DNA from: Ramlibacter aquaticus
GTDB lineage: Bacteria > Pseudomonadota > Gammaproteobacteria > Burkholderiales > Burkholderiaceae_C
DNA length: 49,766 bases
NCBI RefSeq assembly: GCF_015159745.1
Contig: NZ_JADDOJ010000021.1
Coordinates: forward strand, 1-49,766
Direction of reading: 5' to 3'
Shown piece by piece: positions 9,501 to 20,811 of this stretch. Position numbers and translations under genes: made by a program. Numbering within the stretch: the stretch's first letter is position 1; each line of letters starts with the position of its first letter. The notes beneath the pieces were generated by a model. That model searched no databases. It was not told where the DNA came from and was given only the letters and a program-made list of their open reading frames with translations.

Positions 9501-10466
9501 GGCAGCTTCGTGCTGCCCACGCTGGTGGAGATCGAATCCATCGCCGAGCTGGAACGCGAGGTCTTCGGGCCGGTGCTGCACCTGCTGCGCTACAGGCGCG
9601 AGGACCTGGACGGGCTGCTGGCGCAGATCAATGCCACCGGCTACGGGCTCACCCTGGGCCTGCACACGCGCATCGACGAGACCATCGCACGGGTCAGCGC
9701 GGCGGCGCACGCGGGCAACGTGTACGTGAACCGCAACATGGTGGGCGCGGTGGTGGGCGTGCAGCCCTTCGGCGGCGAGGGCCTGTCGGGCACCGGGCCC
9801 AAGGCGGGCGGGCCGCTCTACCTGTACCGCCTGCTGCAGCGCGTGCCGCACGACGTGGCACTGCGGGCGCTGGCCGACAGTGCGGGCGCGGGCACGGCGT
9901 CCGCCCCGGCGGCCGAGCCGGCCGGGCCTGCGGCCCGCGCGCTGGCGGCGTGGGCGCGCAGCCGCCACCCCGAGCTCGCGGGCGCGCTGGCGCGGCTGGC
10001 CGCGCGCGTGCCCGGCCGCGCGGGCGTCGAGCTGCGCGGCCCGACCGGCGAACGCAACCTCTACAGCCTGCAGCCGCGCGAGGCGGTGCTGTGCCTGGCC
10101 GAGGCGCCCGCCGACCGCCTGCTGCAGCTGGCCGCGGTGCTGGCCGCCGGCAGCAGCGCCGTCTGGCCGGCGCAGGCCCAGGCCCTGCGCGCCAGCCTGC
10201 CCGCCGCGGTGCAGGCCTGCGTGGCGGTCGCACGCGACCCCTTCGCGCCCGGCGTCGCCTTCGACGCCGTGCTGCTGCACGGCAGCCTGCACGAACTGGC
10301 CGTGGTGCAGCAGCGCCTCGCGCAGCGCCCGGGCGCCGTGGTGCCGGTGGAGCGGCTCGCGCCCGGCGAAGAGGCGATCCCCATGGAGCGCCTGCTGGTG
10401 GAGCGCTCGCTGTCCGTCAACACCGCGGCCGCGGGCGGGAATGCGACGCTGATGACCCTGGGCTGA
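6561..10466 (+). CDS. putA: Bifunctional proline dehydrogenase / P5C dehydrogenase
   Basis: PutA oxidises proline to glutamate in two steps with FAD and NAD. This 1301-residue form has an Ala/Pro-rich N-terminus with no ribbon-helix-helix DNA-binding domain. The proline dehydrogenase barrel follows (about residues 160-560; GNGISVKLSALHPRYSR, VRLVKGAYWDSEIKRAQ, NGANTSFVHRIADD). The aldehyde dehydrogenase domain comes next (about 650-1110; ISPWNFPLAIFTG, FTGSTEVA, AETGGQN, and the catalytic Cys near 902 in GQRCSA), then a C-terminal domain typical of long PutAs. The start at 6561 has AGGAG 8 bases upstream; a nearer-upstream ATG at 6525 has none. Control is probably by the divergent Lrp regulator. 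Confidence 0.97.
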   Translation: MPATLSTDTALDPGARRASGEAARPVPAGPAAAGPAPVAAPGARPAARARFFEPSPAAATPLRRAVTAATRIPEPEAVQALLPHARLGPLHAGVQALARRLAGTLRERGSAAGRAGLVQDLLQEYALSSQEGVALMCLAEALLRIPDSATRDALIRDKIARGQWHTHLGRSPSLFVNAATWGLLVTGRLAATHSEDGLSAAVGRLVARGGEPLVRKGVDLALRMMGEQFVTGETIAQALRNAAPREAQGFRYSFDMLGEAALTQADAQRYLRDYEQAIDAIGRASAGRGFLDGNGISVKLSALHPRYSRAQADRVMNELLPVLLGLCEQARRHGIGLNIDAEEADRLELSLDLLEALCQAPTLAGWDGLGFVVQAYQKRCPAVIDVLVDLARRSGRRLMVRLVKGAYWDSEIKRAQVDGQDDYPVYTRKAHTDAAYIACARRLLAAPREIFPQFATHNAHTVAAIHALADPAAWVPGQYEFQCLHGMGEPLYEQVVADPAQGGLGRPCRIYAPVGTHETLLAYLVRRLLENGANTSFVHRIADDTLPLDELVRDPVEQIDAWAAAEGRAGLPHPAIPLPRALYGAGRANSRGLDLASEATLQALASDFGDAACAPPVQAPPLLAAAPRGTGADSAAQVEAAPTAMRAVTNPADRRDTVGFTRDATPAEVHAALDAACAAAAAWAATAPAARAQCLERAADALEAAMPRLMQLLMREAGKTAANAVAEVREAVDFLRYDARQLRTHFDNATHVPLGAVACISPWNFPLAIFTGQVAAALAAGNVVLAKPAEQTPLVAAEAVRLLWAAGVPQAALQLLPGDGAVVGAALVADPRVQGVLFTGSTEVARLLQRALAGRCTPAGRAVPLIAETGGQNAMLVDSSALAEQVVGDVLASAFDSAGQRCSALRVLCVQEEAADRLLAMLRGAMAELRVGDPALLATDVGPVIDEDARAGIEAHLAAMRARGRCVHAVPGHAPQPLAGGSFVLPTLVEIESIAELEREVFGPVLHLLRYRREDLDGLLAQINATGYGLTLGLHTRIDETIARVSAAAHAGNVYVNRNMVGAVVGVQPFGGEGLSGTGPKAGGPLYLYRLLQRVPHDVALRALADSAGAGTASAPAAEPAGPAARALAAWARSRHPELAGALARLAARVPGRAGVELRGPTGERNLYSLQPREAVLCLAEAPADRLLQLAAVLAAGSSAVWPAQAQALRASLPAAVQACVAVARDPFAPGVAFDAVLLHGSLHELAVVQQRLAQRPGAVVPVERLAPGEEAIPMERLLVERSLSVNTAAAGGNATLMTLG

Positions 10467-10581
10467 GCGCAGGCGCTGCCGGCCGCGCGGCCACGCGCCC
10501 CGGCGCAGGGGCCGCGCCACTCCGCACGGCCCGGGCCACGGGGCCCGTGCGCCGGCCCGGGTGCGCGACAATCGGCGAGGC

Positions 10582-11463
10582 ATGCAGTCCCGCCATTTCA
10601 TCCAGATCGTCCTGCTCTCCGCCATCTGGGGCGGCTCCTTCCCCCTGATCCGCATCGCGGCCCCCGCCTTCGGGCCCGTGCCCATGGCGCTGCTGCGCTG
10701 CGTGCTGGCGGCCGTGGTGCTCGCCGCCCTGATGCGCGCCACGCGCCAGCCCTGGCCGCAGCGCAAGCACTGGCGCGCCATCGTGGTGCTGTGCCTGCTG
10801 ACGGTGGTGCTGCCCTTCCTGTGCTTCAACGCCGCCGGCCTGGTGCTGCCGGCCGGGTATTCGGCGGTGCTCAATGCCACGGTGCCCCTGTTCGGCGTGA
10901 TGGCGGCCGCGATCTCGGGTGACGAGCGGCTCACCGCCCGGCGCCTCGCGGGCTGCGCCGTCGGCCTGGGCGGCGTGGCCCTGCTGGTGCAGCTGGGGCC
11001 GGTGGCCGCCGACTGGCGCGTGAGCCTGGGCGTGGCCGCCTGCGTGGTCGCCTCGGCCTGCTACGGTTTCGGCTCGGTGCTGATGAAGCGCGCCACCGAG
11101 TTGCACCATCCGCTGCCGGCCTCGGCCGCGGTGCACGTGGCGGCCTCGGCCGTGCTGCTGCTGCCGGCCGCCGCCTTCATGCCCCAGGTGCAGTGGCGCA
11201 CGGACGCCCTGCTCGCCATCGCGGTGCTGGGCGCCTTCACCTCCGGCCTCATCTACTGGATCAGCATGCGGCTGATGCGCGAGATCCCGGCCAGCTCGGC
11301 GACCTCCTCAGCCTTCCTGATCCCGCTCTTCGGCGTGACCTGGGGCGGGCTGTTCCTGGGCGAGCCCTTCACGCCCGGCATGCTGCCCGGCGTGCTGCTG
11401 GTGCTGCTGGCCTCGGCCCTGGTGACCGGCTTCAACCCGCTGCAGGCCCTGCGCGGGCGCTGA
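10582..11463 (+). CDS. EamA/DMT-family transporter
   Basis: A 293-residue inner-membrane protein with ten hydrophobic segments and two EamA domains ([23 protein letters not shown] in the first, [19 protein letters not shown] in the second, both interrupted here by the charged loop between them). The substrate is unknown. The ATG at 10582 was chosen over a GTG at 10561 because GACAAT lies 9 bases before it, so transcription should begin just upstream of the ATG. It is unrelated in position to the other EamA gene at 3.2 kb. It could export a metabolite, but nothing in the context says which. Confidence 0.9.
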   Translation: MQSRHFIQIVLLSAIWGGSFPLIRIAAPAFGPVPMALLRCVLAAVVLAALMRATRQPWPQRKHWRAIVVLCLLTVVLPFLCFNAAGLVLPAGYSAVLNATVPLFGVMAAAISGDERLTARRLAGCAVGLGGVALLVQLGPVAADWRVSLGVAACVVASACYGFGSVLMKRATELHHPLPASAAVHVAASAVLLLPAAAFMPQVQWRTDALLAIAVLGAFTSGLIYWISMRLMREIPASSATSSAFLIPLFGVTWGGLFLGEPFTPGMLPGVLLVLLASALVTGFNPLQALRGR

Positions 11464-11515
11464 GGCGCGACGGGGCGGCGGCGAGCACGCGGCGGCCGGG
11501 CCACCGCGATGCGGA

Positions 11516-13021
11516 TCACCCTGCCTGCAGCAGCCGGCGCAGCTCCGTCTTCAGCACCTTGCCGTAGTTGTTCTTGGGCAGCGCGGCGACGAAGCGGTAG
11601 TGCTTGGGCCGCTTGAAGCGGCCGATGTGCGCCAGGCAGTGCGCGTCCAGGGCCTCGGCCGTGGGGGTCTCGCCGGGCCCCGCGACCACGAAGGCCACCA
11701 CCACCTCGCCCCATTCGGCATCGGGCGCCCCCACCACCGAGACCTCGGCCACGCCCGGGGCCTGCAGCAGCACCTCCTCGACCTCGCGCGGGTAGATGTT
11801 GGAGCCGCCGCTGATGACCAGGTCCTTGCTGCGGTCGCGCAGGGTGAGGAAGCCCTCCTCGTCCAGCGAGCCCATGTCGCCGGTGGCCAGCCAGCCGCCG
11901 CGCAGCGCGGCCTGCGTGGCGGCCTCGTCGCGCCAGTACCCGGCCATGACGGTGTCGCCGCGCACCAGCACCTCGCCGACCTCGCCCACCGGCAGCGGCT
12001 GGCCCTGCGCGTTGGCCACGCGCACCTCCACCGGCGTCTGCGCGATGCCCACCGAGGCCAGCCGCTGCGCATGGCGCGGGTGCGTGCCGTCCGTGATCTG
12101 CGCACGCGAGAGCGCGGTGATGACCATGGGGCTCTCGCCCTGGCCGTAGATCTGCACGAAGCGCGGCCCCATCACGCGCAGCGCGCGCTGGATGTCGGCG
12201 ACGTACATGGGCGCCCCGCCGTAGACGATGGTCTTGAAGCCCTCGCTGCCCTCGCCGCTGGCCTCGGCGTGCGCCACCAGGCGGCGCACGATGGTGGGCG
12301 CGGCGAACATGGCCAGCCGCCCCACGCTGCGCGAGAGCGCGAACAGCTCGGGGGCGTCGAAGCCGCCCGAGGCCGGCACCAGGTGGCGGGCGCCGGCGAT
12401 CACGTGCGGGATGGCGTACAGGCCGGCGCCGTGCGACATGGGCGCGGCATAGACGATGGCGTCGCGCGCATCCACCGCATCCACGTCGGCGAAGTAGCCC
12501 AGGCCCATGGCCAGCAGGTTGCGATGCGTGAGCATCACGCCCTTGGGCTTGCCGGTGGTGCCGCTGGTGTAGAAGAGCCAGGCCAGCGCGTCCGGCCCGC
12601 GCTCTTCGATCTCCATGGGCGGGCCGTCCAGCAGCGCCGCGTAGGCCGGCCCGGTGACGTCGACGATGGGCACCTGCAGCGCCAGGTCCGCCTCCAGCCC
12701 GGGCGTGACGAAGACCTGGCGCGCCTGCGCGTGCTCCACGATCCAGGCGGCCTCGCGCGGGTGCAGCTTGGCGTTCATGGGCACCACCGCCAGCCCGGCC
12801 CACCAGGCGCCGTACACCAGCTCCAGGTAGGCCGGATGGTTGTGCATGAAGAGCGCGATGCGGTCGCCGGGCGCCAGGCCCTGGGCGCGCAGCGCGTGGG
12901 CGAGCCGGGCGCAGCGCGCGGCCCAGGCGCCGTAGGTGTGCAGCAGGCGGCCGCCGTGGAGGATGGCGGGGCGGTCGGGGTCGGCGCGGGCGATCCGCGC
13001 CAGGGTCTGGGCGAGGTTCAT
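11516..13021 (-). CDS. AMP-dependent acyl-CoA synthetase/ligase
   Basis: A 501-residue ANL-superfamily enzyme that would activate a carboxylic acid as an acyl-adenylate and transfer it to CoA. The P-loop-like motif [18 protein letters not shown], the A5 motif YGQGES, the A7/A8 core GWLATGDMG and [20 protein letters not shown], and the A10 lysine motif [10 protein letters not shown] are all intact. Length and motif style fit medium/long-chain or aryl acid CoA ligases; the acid cannot be named. The start [11 protein letters not shown] was chosen over an upstream ATG because the family begins at this point. It is convergent with the EamA transporter and divergent from the ABC ATPase. Confidence 0.9.
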   Translation of the reverse strand: MNLAQTLARIARADPDRPAILHGGRLLHTYGAWAARCARLAHALRAQGLAPGDRIALFMHNHPAYLELVYGAWWAGLAVVPMNAKLHPREAAWIVEHAQARQVFVTPGLEADLALQVPIVDVTGPAYAALLDGPPMEIEERGPDALAWLFYTSGTTGKPKGVMLTHRNLLAMGLGYFADVDAVDARDAIVYAAPMSHGAGLYAIPHVIAGARHLVPASGGFDAPELFALSRSVGRLAMFAAPTIVRRLVAHAEASGEGSEGFKTIVYGGAPMYVADIQRALRVMGPRFVQIYGQGESPMVITALSRAQITDGTHPRHAQRLASVGIAQTPVEVRVANAQGQPLPVGEVGEVLVRGDTVMAGYWRDEAATQAALRGGWLATGDMGSLDEEGFLTLRDRSKDLVISGGSNIYPREVEEVLLQAPGVAEVSVVGAPDAEWGEVVVAFVVAGPGETPTAEALDAHCLAHIGRFKRPKHYRFVAALPKNNYGKVLKTELRRLLQAG

Positions 13022-13130
13022 GGTCAGGCGCCGATGATGCCGCATGCGCCAGGTGCCCTGGCGCCGCCGCAGGGTGCGTCATGCGGGGTGCCCGGGGGCG
13101 GGCTGCACGCTGCAGGCATGATGCGGCCCC

Positions 13131-13696
13131 ATGGTCGTGCTGCCTTCCTCCCTCCTTCCGCTGCCCGCGGGCCTGGTCGCCGTCACCGGCGACGAGGGCA
13201 CGGGCAAGACCCGCCTGCTGCGCCGCCTGGGCGGCGACATCGCGCCCGCGCCCGGCGATCCCGCGCTGCCCGACGGGCTCTGGCTGGACCTGGCCCTGCC
13301 GGGACGCGACGCGGACACGCCCGCCGCGGTCTGGCGCGACCTGCAGGCGCGCTGCCCGGGCTGGGACGGCGCGCGGTGCGAGGAACTCGCACAGGCGCTG
13401 GGCCTGACGCCGCACCTGGACAAGCAGCTCTTCATGCTTTCCACCGGCAGCCGGCGCAAGGTCGCGTTGGCCGGGCTTCTGGCGGCCGGCGCCCGGGTCA
13501 CCTGCCTGGACCAGCCCTTCGCCGCGCTGGACGCGGGCTCGGTGCGGGTGCTGCTGGAGGTGCTGGCCGAGGCCGCGGGCCCGGCGGCAGCGCCGGCCGG
13601 GCGCACCTGGGTGGTGGCCGACTATGGGGCCGATCCGCGCCTGCACTGGCAGCGCATCGTCAGCCTGGACGGCGGCGCGGGCGGCACAATCCCGGG

Positions 13697-13700
<4 letters not shown>
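13131..13700 (+). CDS. Orphan ABC-type ATPase with degenerate catalytic residues
   Basis: A 189-residue protein with an ABC nucleotide-binding fold. Walker A is GDEGTGKT (about residues 20-27) and the signature is LSTGSRRKV. Walker B reads VTCLDQP, so the usual catalytic Glu is Gln. The D-loop is ALDAGS. The segment after strand 8 reads VVADYG where the switch His would be expected. Loss of both residues predicts very slow or no ATP hydrolysis, which is inference. No permease or binding protein is nearby. Its TGA overlaps the next ATG (ATGA), so it is probably co-translated with the SEC-C protein. CATGAT lies 8 bases before the start. Confidence 0.82.
13685..13690 (+). promoter_or_regulatory. 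Internal -10-like hexamer for leaderless start
   Basis: CACAAT ends 6 bases before the ATG at 13697, the same hexamer and spacing as at 38950. Transcription from it would begin at the ATG. No good -35 is visible, and the gene could equally be translated by coupling from the upstream ABC gene. Confidence 0.4.
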
Positions 13701-14461
<761 letters not shown>

Positions 14462-14556
14462 GCCGCCGGGCCGCCGTTCGTTGACCCGCCGGCTGCGCGG
14501 CCGGTCTCGTCAGGGCGGGCGGCTTTCTCGCTGCACCTCCGAGGGCGACGCGGCGG

Positions 14557-16983
<2,427 letters not shown>

Positions 16984-17084
16984 GCCATGCTCCCTGACGA
17001 ACATGGCGCCGGACGACAGCCGGTGATTCCAGTCCGAAAGTTGTAACGTAAGGCAGTGTTCCGGGCCGGGATTAGGGAATTTGC

Positions 17085-17117
17085 TCAAGTGCGGCCCCGG
17101 TCATGGGCCGCACTTGA
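17085..17117 (-). terminator. Hairpin terminator after the TPR membrane protein gene
   Basis: A perfect inverted repeat with 13-base arms and a 7-base loop starts 6 bases after the stop of the minus-strand gene at 17124. The stem is GC-rich (GTGCGGCCC core) and is followed on the minus strand by GCAAATTCCC, not a clean T tract. It is most simply a terminator, and it also lies in the upstream region of the hybrid kinase gene. Confidence 0.6.
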
Positions 17118-17123
17118 CCTGGA

Positions 17124-18041
17124 TCAACTGTCCCAGTCGCTGCTGCCGCCGCCGGCCCCGCCGTCGTCCCAGGAGCCGGCATCGCCGATGCCGAAATCCT
17201 GGCCGCCCATGTCGTTGTTGACCGAGGGGTCCAGCATGCCGTTGCCCTCGGCGCCGCCCATGGGGCCCAGGGCCGGGTTGCCCTCGATCGGGTTGCCCCG
17301 GTGGTCGAACATGCGGTGGCCGATCTCCTCGGCCGCCACCACGCCGGCACCGACGGCCAGGCCGGTCGCCAGGCCACGGCCCAGCGAGCTGCCGAGCCCG
17401 CCCTGCGGCTGTGCCGCGCCGGGACCGTAGCCAGGGGCATAGCCAGGCGGGTAGGCCCCCGGGCCGTAGCCGGGCGGCGGGTAGCCGCCGGGCCCGGCAT
17501 AGGGACCGCCGGGACCGCCCATGCCACCCATGCCGCCCGCCATCGCGTCGGGCGGGTTGCGCCTGCGCATGAAGGCGGTCGCCGCCACGATCACCAGCAC
17601 CAGCAGCGCGAGCAGGCCCCAGGGGAAGTGCGAGGCGGCGGGCGCGGGCGCCGGCTGCGGCGCCACGCTGCGGGCCGACTCGCCCAGGCCGCGCGTGGCG
17701 GCGCCGCCGCTGGGCACGGCCACCTCGCGCCGCAGGGCCTGCACCGCCTCGGGCTTGGCGAAGGGCAGGCCCGGGGCCAGGCGCTCGGCCTCGGCAAGCT
17801 CGCGCCGCGCCACGGCGGCATCGCCCTCGCGCGCCGCCAGCTCGGCCTTCACGTAGTGCGCCTTGCCGCTGTTGGGGTGGCGCTGCAGCACCTCGCCGAT
17901 CATGCGGTCGGCCTGCTGCATCTGGCCGCTGGAGGCGGCCTGGTAGATCTGGTCGATGGTGGGCTCGCCCTGGCTCCATGCGGGCCCGGCGAGCAGCAGG
18001 GCGGACAGGACCAGGCCGGCCCAGGCGGCGGACTTTCTCAT
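17124..18041 (-). CDS. TPR-containing membrane protein with Gly/Pro/Tyr-rich region
   Basis: A 305-residue protein with a cleavable signal peptide (cut after about residue 23, GPAWS-QG). A TPR-like helical region follows (IDQIYQAASSGQMQQADRMI ... HPNSGKAHYVKAELAAREGD), then a membrane helix (FPWGLLALLVLVIVAATAFM) and a low-complexity segment of GGYPPPGYGPG-type repeats. The tail is acidic and ends in GGGSSDWDS. The ATG at 18041 has AAGGAAG 8 bases upstream, better than two earlier ATGs. The function is unknown; it looks like an envelope scaffold or assembly protein. It is followed by a strong hairpin. Confidence 0.82.
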   Translation of the reverse strand: MRKSAAWAGLVLSALLLAGPAWSQGEPTIDQIYQAASSGQMQQADRMIGEVLQRHPNSGKAHYVKAELAAREGDAAVARRELAEAERLAPGLPFAKPEAVQALRREVAVPSGGAATRGLGESARSVAPQPAPAPAASHFPWGLLALLVLVIVAATAFMRRRNPPDAMAGGMGGMGGPGGPYAGPGGYPPPGYGPGAYPPGYAPGYGPGAAQPQGGLGSSLGRGLATGLAVGAGVVAAEEIGHRMFDHRGNPIEGNPALGPMGGAEGNGMLDPSVNNDMGGQDFGIGDAGSWDDGGAGGGSSDWDS

Positions 18042-18161
18042 GGCATTGCTTCCTTTCATGGCCATAGCCTGCACAGATGGGGGCTGCAGGGGCGTGGGAC
18101 AAGGGGTTGCGCCGCCGCAGGCGCAGGTCCCATGCACAGGGGCGGCACGGTCAGCCCACGG

Positions 18162-18431
18162 TCAGCCGGGCGGCTCGAAGAACGCGGGCTTGCGCGCGCG
18201 CGGCAGGGCTTTGAGGCACAGCTCCGCGCGCAGGGCCTCGCCCTTGCTGGGGTAGGCGCGCGCGGCCAGCACGCGCAGCGGCGGCCAGGCCCGCGTGAAC
18301 TTCGCGCCGCGCCCGAACAGGTGCTGGTAGAAGCGCGCCTCCACGTCGAGCGCGACGCCGGCGTAGTAGGCACCGCCCTCGCACTCCAGCAGGTAGAGCC
18401 ACCAGGGCCGGTCCGGCGCGGGCGCCTGCAT
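18162..18431 (-). CDS. GIY-YIG family nuclease-like protein
   Basis: An 89-residue protein with the UPF0213/YhbQ type of GIY-YIG fold. The two strands read LYLLEC and YYAGV, the helix begins DVEARFYQH, and the conserved Arg and the KFTRAWPPLRVL strand follow. The GIY/YIG positions are L-Y-L and Y-A-G, normal for this subfamily. These proteins are thought to act on DNA, but the physiological role is not clear. The ATG lies 2 bases after the stop of the hydrolase gene, so the two form an operon with the hydrolase first. Confidence 0.85.
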   Translation of the reverse strand: MQAPAPDRPWWLYLLECEGGAYYAGVALDVEARFYQHLFGRGAKFTRAWPPLRVLAARAYPSKGEALRAELCLKALPRARKPAFFEPPG

Positions 18432-18433
18432 GC

Positions 18434-19264
18434 TCAGGCCAGGAAACGGGCGATGCGCGCGAGCACGTCCTCGCTGCGCTCGCGGTGCGGGAAGTGGCCG
18501 GTCTGCGCCAGGATCTCCAGCTGCACCGGGCCGCCGCAATGCGCGGCGATCAGCTGCGCATGCACGGTGGCGCCGTAGGGGTCCGAGTCGCCGTGCAGCA
18601 CCAGCACCGGCGCACGCACGCGCGGCAGCTGCTCGACCATGCTCCAGCGGGCGAAGTCCGGGTGCAGCCAGGTGTCAATCCAGGCGTCCAGCACCCAGCG
18701 GGTGCGCGGGCCGTGGTAGCGGGCCAGGCGCTCGAACTGCGCCGGGTCGCGGAAGGCCTCGCGCGCCTCGCGGATGCCCTGCAGCGTGGTGGCCTCGGCG
18801 AAGACCTGCGACGCGAGCGTGACCACCGCCTCGCAATCGCCCGCGAAGTCCATGGCGGCGTGCAGCGCCATGCCGCCGCCCACGCTGTGCCCCAGCGCCA
18901 CGAAACGCGAGAAGCCCAGCTGGTCGCGCAGCGCCGGCAGCACGGCCTGCGCCTCGCCGGCGACGAAGCCCACGCCGGGCAGTGGAACGCGCGGGTCCGA
19001 AGCGCCGAATCCCCAGCGGTCGTAGGCCAGCACGCGCCGGCCGGTGGCCACCGCCAGCTGGGCGGGCCAGTCGCGCCAGAGCGCCACGCTGCCCAGCGAA
19101 TCATGGAACAGCAGCAGCGGCGCCGGCGCGCCATCCCGGTCGCTGCCCGCCGGCGTCCAGCTGCGCGCGAAGAGGCGCACGCCATCGGGCAGCAGCAGGC
19201 TGTGGTCCTGCGCCTGGACCTGGCCCTGCGGCACGCCGGGCGGCTGCGCTTGGGCCGGGCTCAC
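18434..19264 (-). CDS. Alpha/beta hydrolase
   Basis: A 276-residue alpha/beta-hydrolase-fold enzyme. The oxyanion region is LLLFHDSLGS (HDS in place of HG), the nucleophile elbow is GHSVGGG, the acid is probably in LVLHGDSDPYG and the His in QTGHFPH. The substrate is unknown. I chose the GTG at 19264 because GGAGG stands 6 bases before it. An ATG at 19339 is possible, but it lies only 2 bases after a GACAAT -10-like element, so transcripts would probably begin inside it. It is co-transcribed with the GIY-YIG gene. Confidence 0.8.
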   Translation of the reverse strand: MSPAQAQPPGVPQGQVQAQDHSLLLPDGVRLFARSWTPAGSDRDGAPAPLLLFHDSLGSVALWRDWPAQLAVATGRRVLAYDRWGFGASDPRVPLPGVGFVAGEAQAVLPALRDQLGFSRFVALGHSVGGGMALHAAMDFAGDCEAVVTLASQVFAEATTLQGIREAREAFRDPAQFERLARYHGPRTRWVLDAWIDTWLHPDFARWSMVEQLPRVRAPVLVLHGDSDPYGATVHAQLIAAHCGGPVQLEILAQTGHFPHRERSEDVLARIARFLA

Positions 19265-19504
19265 GGCCGGCCTCCGGCCGGGGCGGGATCGGGTGTCGGG
19301 CAAAGGCAAGGGGGCATGGCGGCGCGGGTGCGAAAACATCGATTGTCCATAACCGGGCGACCCGGGCCGCGCCGTGGGCTCCGCGGGGCGTGGGGCCGTC
19401 CGCGGGCCCAGGCCCCGATGCATCCGCGCAACTCAGCCGCGCGCCGTCCTACAGACTCGGCATGCACATCCGATTAGCATCGCCCGGAACGAGACAAGGC
19501 TTCC

Positions 19505-19762
19505 GTGGCAGTTGAACGCATCCGCAAGGGCGACAAGGTGAAGGCAGGGGACGGCAGTGGCCCGGTGATGGATGTGCTGGCGGTGTCCAACCACCTGGCC
19601 ATCTGCGCCTGGCAGGACGCCGGGCAGAGCCGTGAAGCCGTGATGGAGCTGCACAGCCTGCGGCGCGTGGCCGCGCAGCAGCAACAGCAGGCCCAGCCCG
19701 TGCCGGACAGCACGCCCGCGCCCGCCGCCCCCGGCCCGGCGGCGGACCCGGACGCGGGCTGA
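19505..19762 (+). CDS. Small DUF2158 (YodC-like) protein
   Basis: An 85-residue protein with a GTG start preceded by AAGG. Its first 45 residues, IRKGDKVKAGDGSGPVMDV followed by ICAWQD, resemble the DUF2158/YodC SH3-like fold, in which G-D-x-V-x-L-K-S-G-G-P-x-M is the hallmark. The C-terminus is a Gln run then an Ala/Pro-rich tail, probably disordered. No function is established. TAGCAT at 19475 could be its -10. It is convergent with the next hydrolase. Confidence 0.7.
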   Translation: MAVERIRKGDKVKAGDGSGPVMDVLAVSNHLAICAWQDAGQSREAVMELHSLRRVAAQQQQQAQPVPDSTPAPAAPGPAADPDAG

Positions 19763-19770
19763 GAGGCCGG

Positions 19771-20631
19771 TCAGCGGCCCAGGCCGGCGAGCTCGGTCGC
19801 GGCGTAGGCGCTGCCGGCGTTGCCCTTGAGGTGATCGACCAGCATCTCGCCCAGGCGCTCGGCGTGCTGGAACGGGATGCCGTGCGTGGCGCCGTCGATC
19901 TCGCGGCCGTGCAGGTGCGGGTTCAGCTGGAGGATGCGCCAGATGTGCGCGCGCGGAATGTCCTCGTCGGCGTTGCCCCACACCAGCAGGCCCTCGCGGC
20001 CGGCATCGCCCAGCGCGCGGTACGCAGCGGAATAGTCGCCCAGCGCGTCGCTGCGCAGGAAGGCCAGGAAGGCACGCTGGAACTCCGGCCGCGCCAGTTG
20101 CTGCGCGAACAGGGCCGCGTACTGGCCGGCGCGTGCCGAGCCCTGCCACAGCCGGGCGACGCGCGCGCCGGCCTGGCGTGGCAGCAGCAGCCGCAGCAGC
20201 GGCCCGCCCAGCAGCGGCAGCCGGGCCAGCCGCACCAGGCGCGCGCTCTCGCCGAAATCCAGCAGGGGCGCGACCAGGGCCAGGCTCTCCACCCGCTCGG
20301 GGTGCAGCATGCTGAAGTGGGCCGCAATGGCGCCGCCGAAGGAGAAGCCCGCCAGGTGCACCGGCGCCTGCAGGTCCAGCGCATCCAGCAGGCCGAGCAG
20401 CTGTTCGCAGAAGAAGGCGCGGTCGTAGCGCGCGCGCGGGCAGTCGGACAGGCCCTTGCCGAACATGTCGTAGCGCAGCACGCGGAAGCCCTCGGCCACC
20501 AGCGGCGCGACCTGCGCGTCCCAGGTCCACAGCGGCGCGGTGGCGCCGTGCAGGAGCACGACCACGGCGCCTTCGCGCGGACCGGCCAGCTCGTAGCAGG
20601 TGGCCCCGTGGGGCAGGAGGATCATTCGCAT
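19771..20631 (-). CDS. Alpha/beta hydrolase
   Basis: A 286-residue alpha/beta hydrolase of the C-C-hydrolase/esterase type. The oxyanion motif is LLHGATAPLWTWD, the nucleophile elbow GFSFGGA (Ser), the acid is in WGNADEDIP and the His in DGATHGIP. The substrate is not predictable. Two ATGs lie two codons apart at 20631 and 20625; neither has a clear Shine-Dalgarno, and I used the first. It is divergent from the YghU-like GST and shares a roughly 180-base promoter region with it. Confidence 0.87.
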   Translation of the reverse strand: MRMILLPHGATCYELAGPREGAVVVLLHGATAPLWTWDAQVAPLVAEGFRVLRYDMFGKGLSDCPRARYDRAFFCEQLLGLLDALDLQAPVHLAGFSFGGAIAAHFSMLHPERVESLALVAPLLDFGESARLVRLARLPLLGGPLLRLLLPRQAGARVARLWQGSARAGQYAALFAQQLARPEFQRAFLAFLRSDALGDYSAAYRALGDAGREGLLVWGNADEDIPRAHIWRILQLNPHLHGREIDGATHGIPFQHAERLGEMLVDHLKGNAGSAYAATELAGLGR

Positions 20632-20747
20632 GGGCGGGGGCGGAGGGGACGTGCGCAGCTGGACGGGACCGGTCCCATTCTCGGCCATCCAGCTCAGCCA
20701 GACAATCGCCGGCCGGGGCCCCGCCTGCAGGCCCGGGCCGGCTTCCC

Positions 20748-20753
20748 TATACT
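20748..20753 (+). promoter_or_regulatory. -10 element upstream of the GST genes
   Basis: TATACT lies 58 bases before the GST start, leaving a leader that contains the gene's GAAGG ribosome site. No good -35 is visible 17 bases upstream. Confidence 0.4.
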
Positions 20754-20811
20754 GGCCGGCTTCCGGCGGCGCGCCCCTGCGCTGCCACGCCCCCACCTGA
20801 AGGTATCTCCC

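Noticed and set aside
6537..10934. A 1465-residue open frame on the minus strand
   Set aside because: It is the shadow of putA in a very GC-rich sequence; it has His/Gln/Arg-rich low-complexity composition and no domain.
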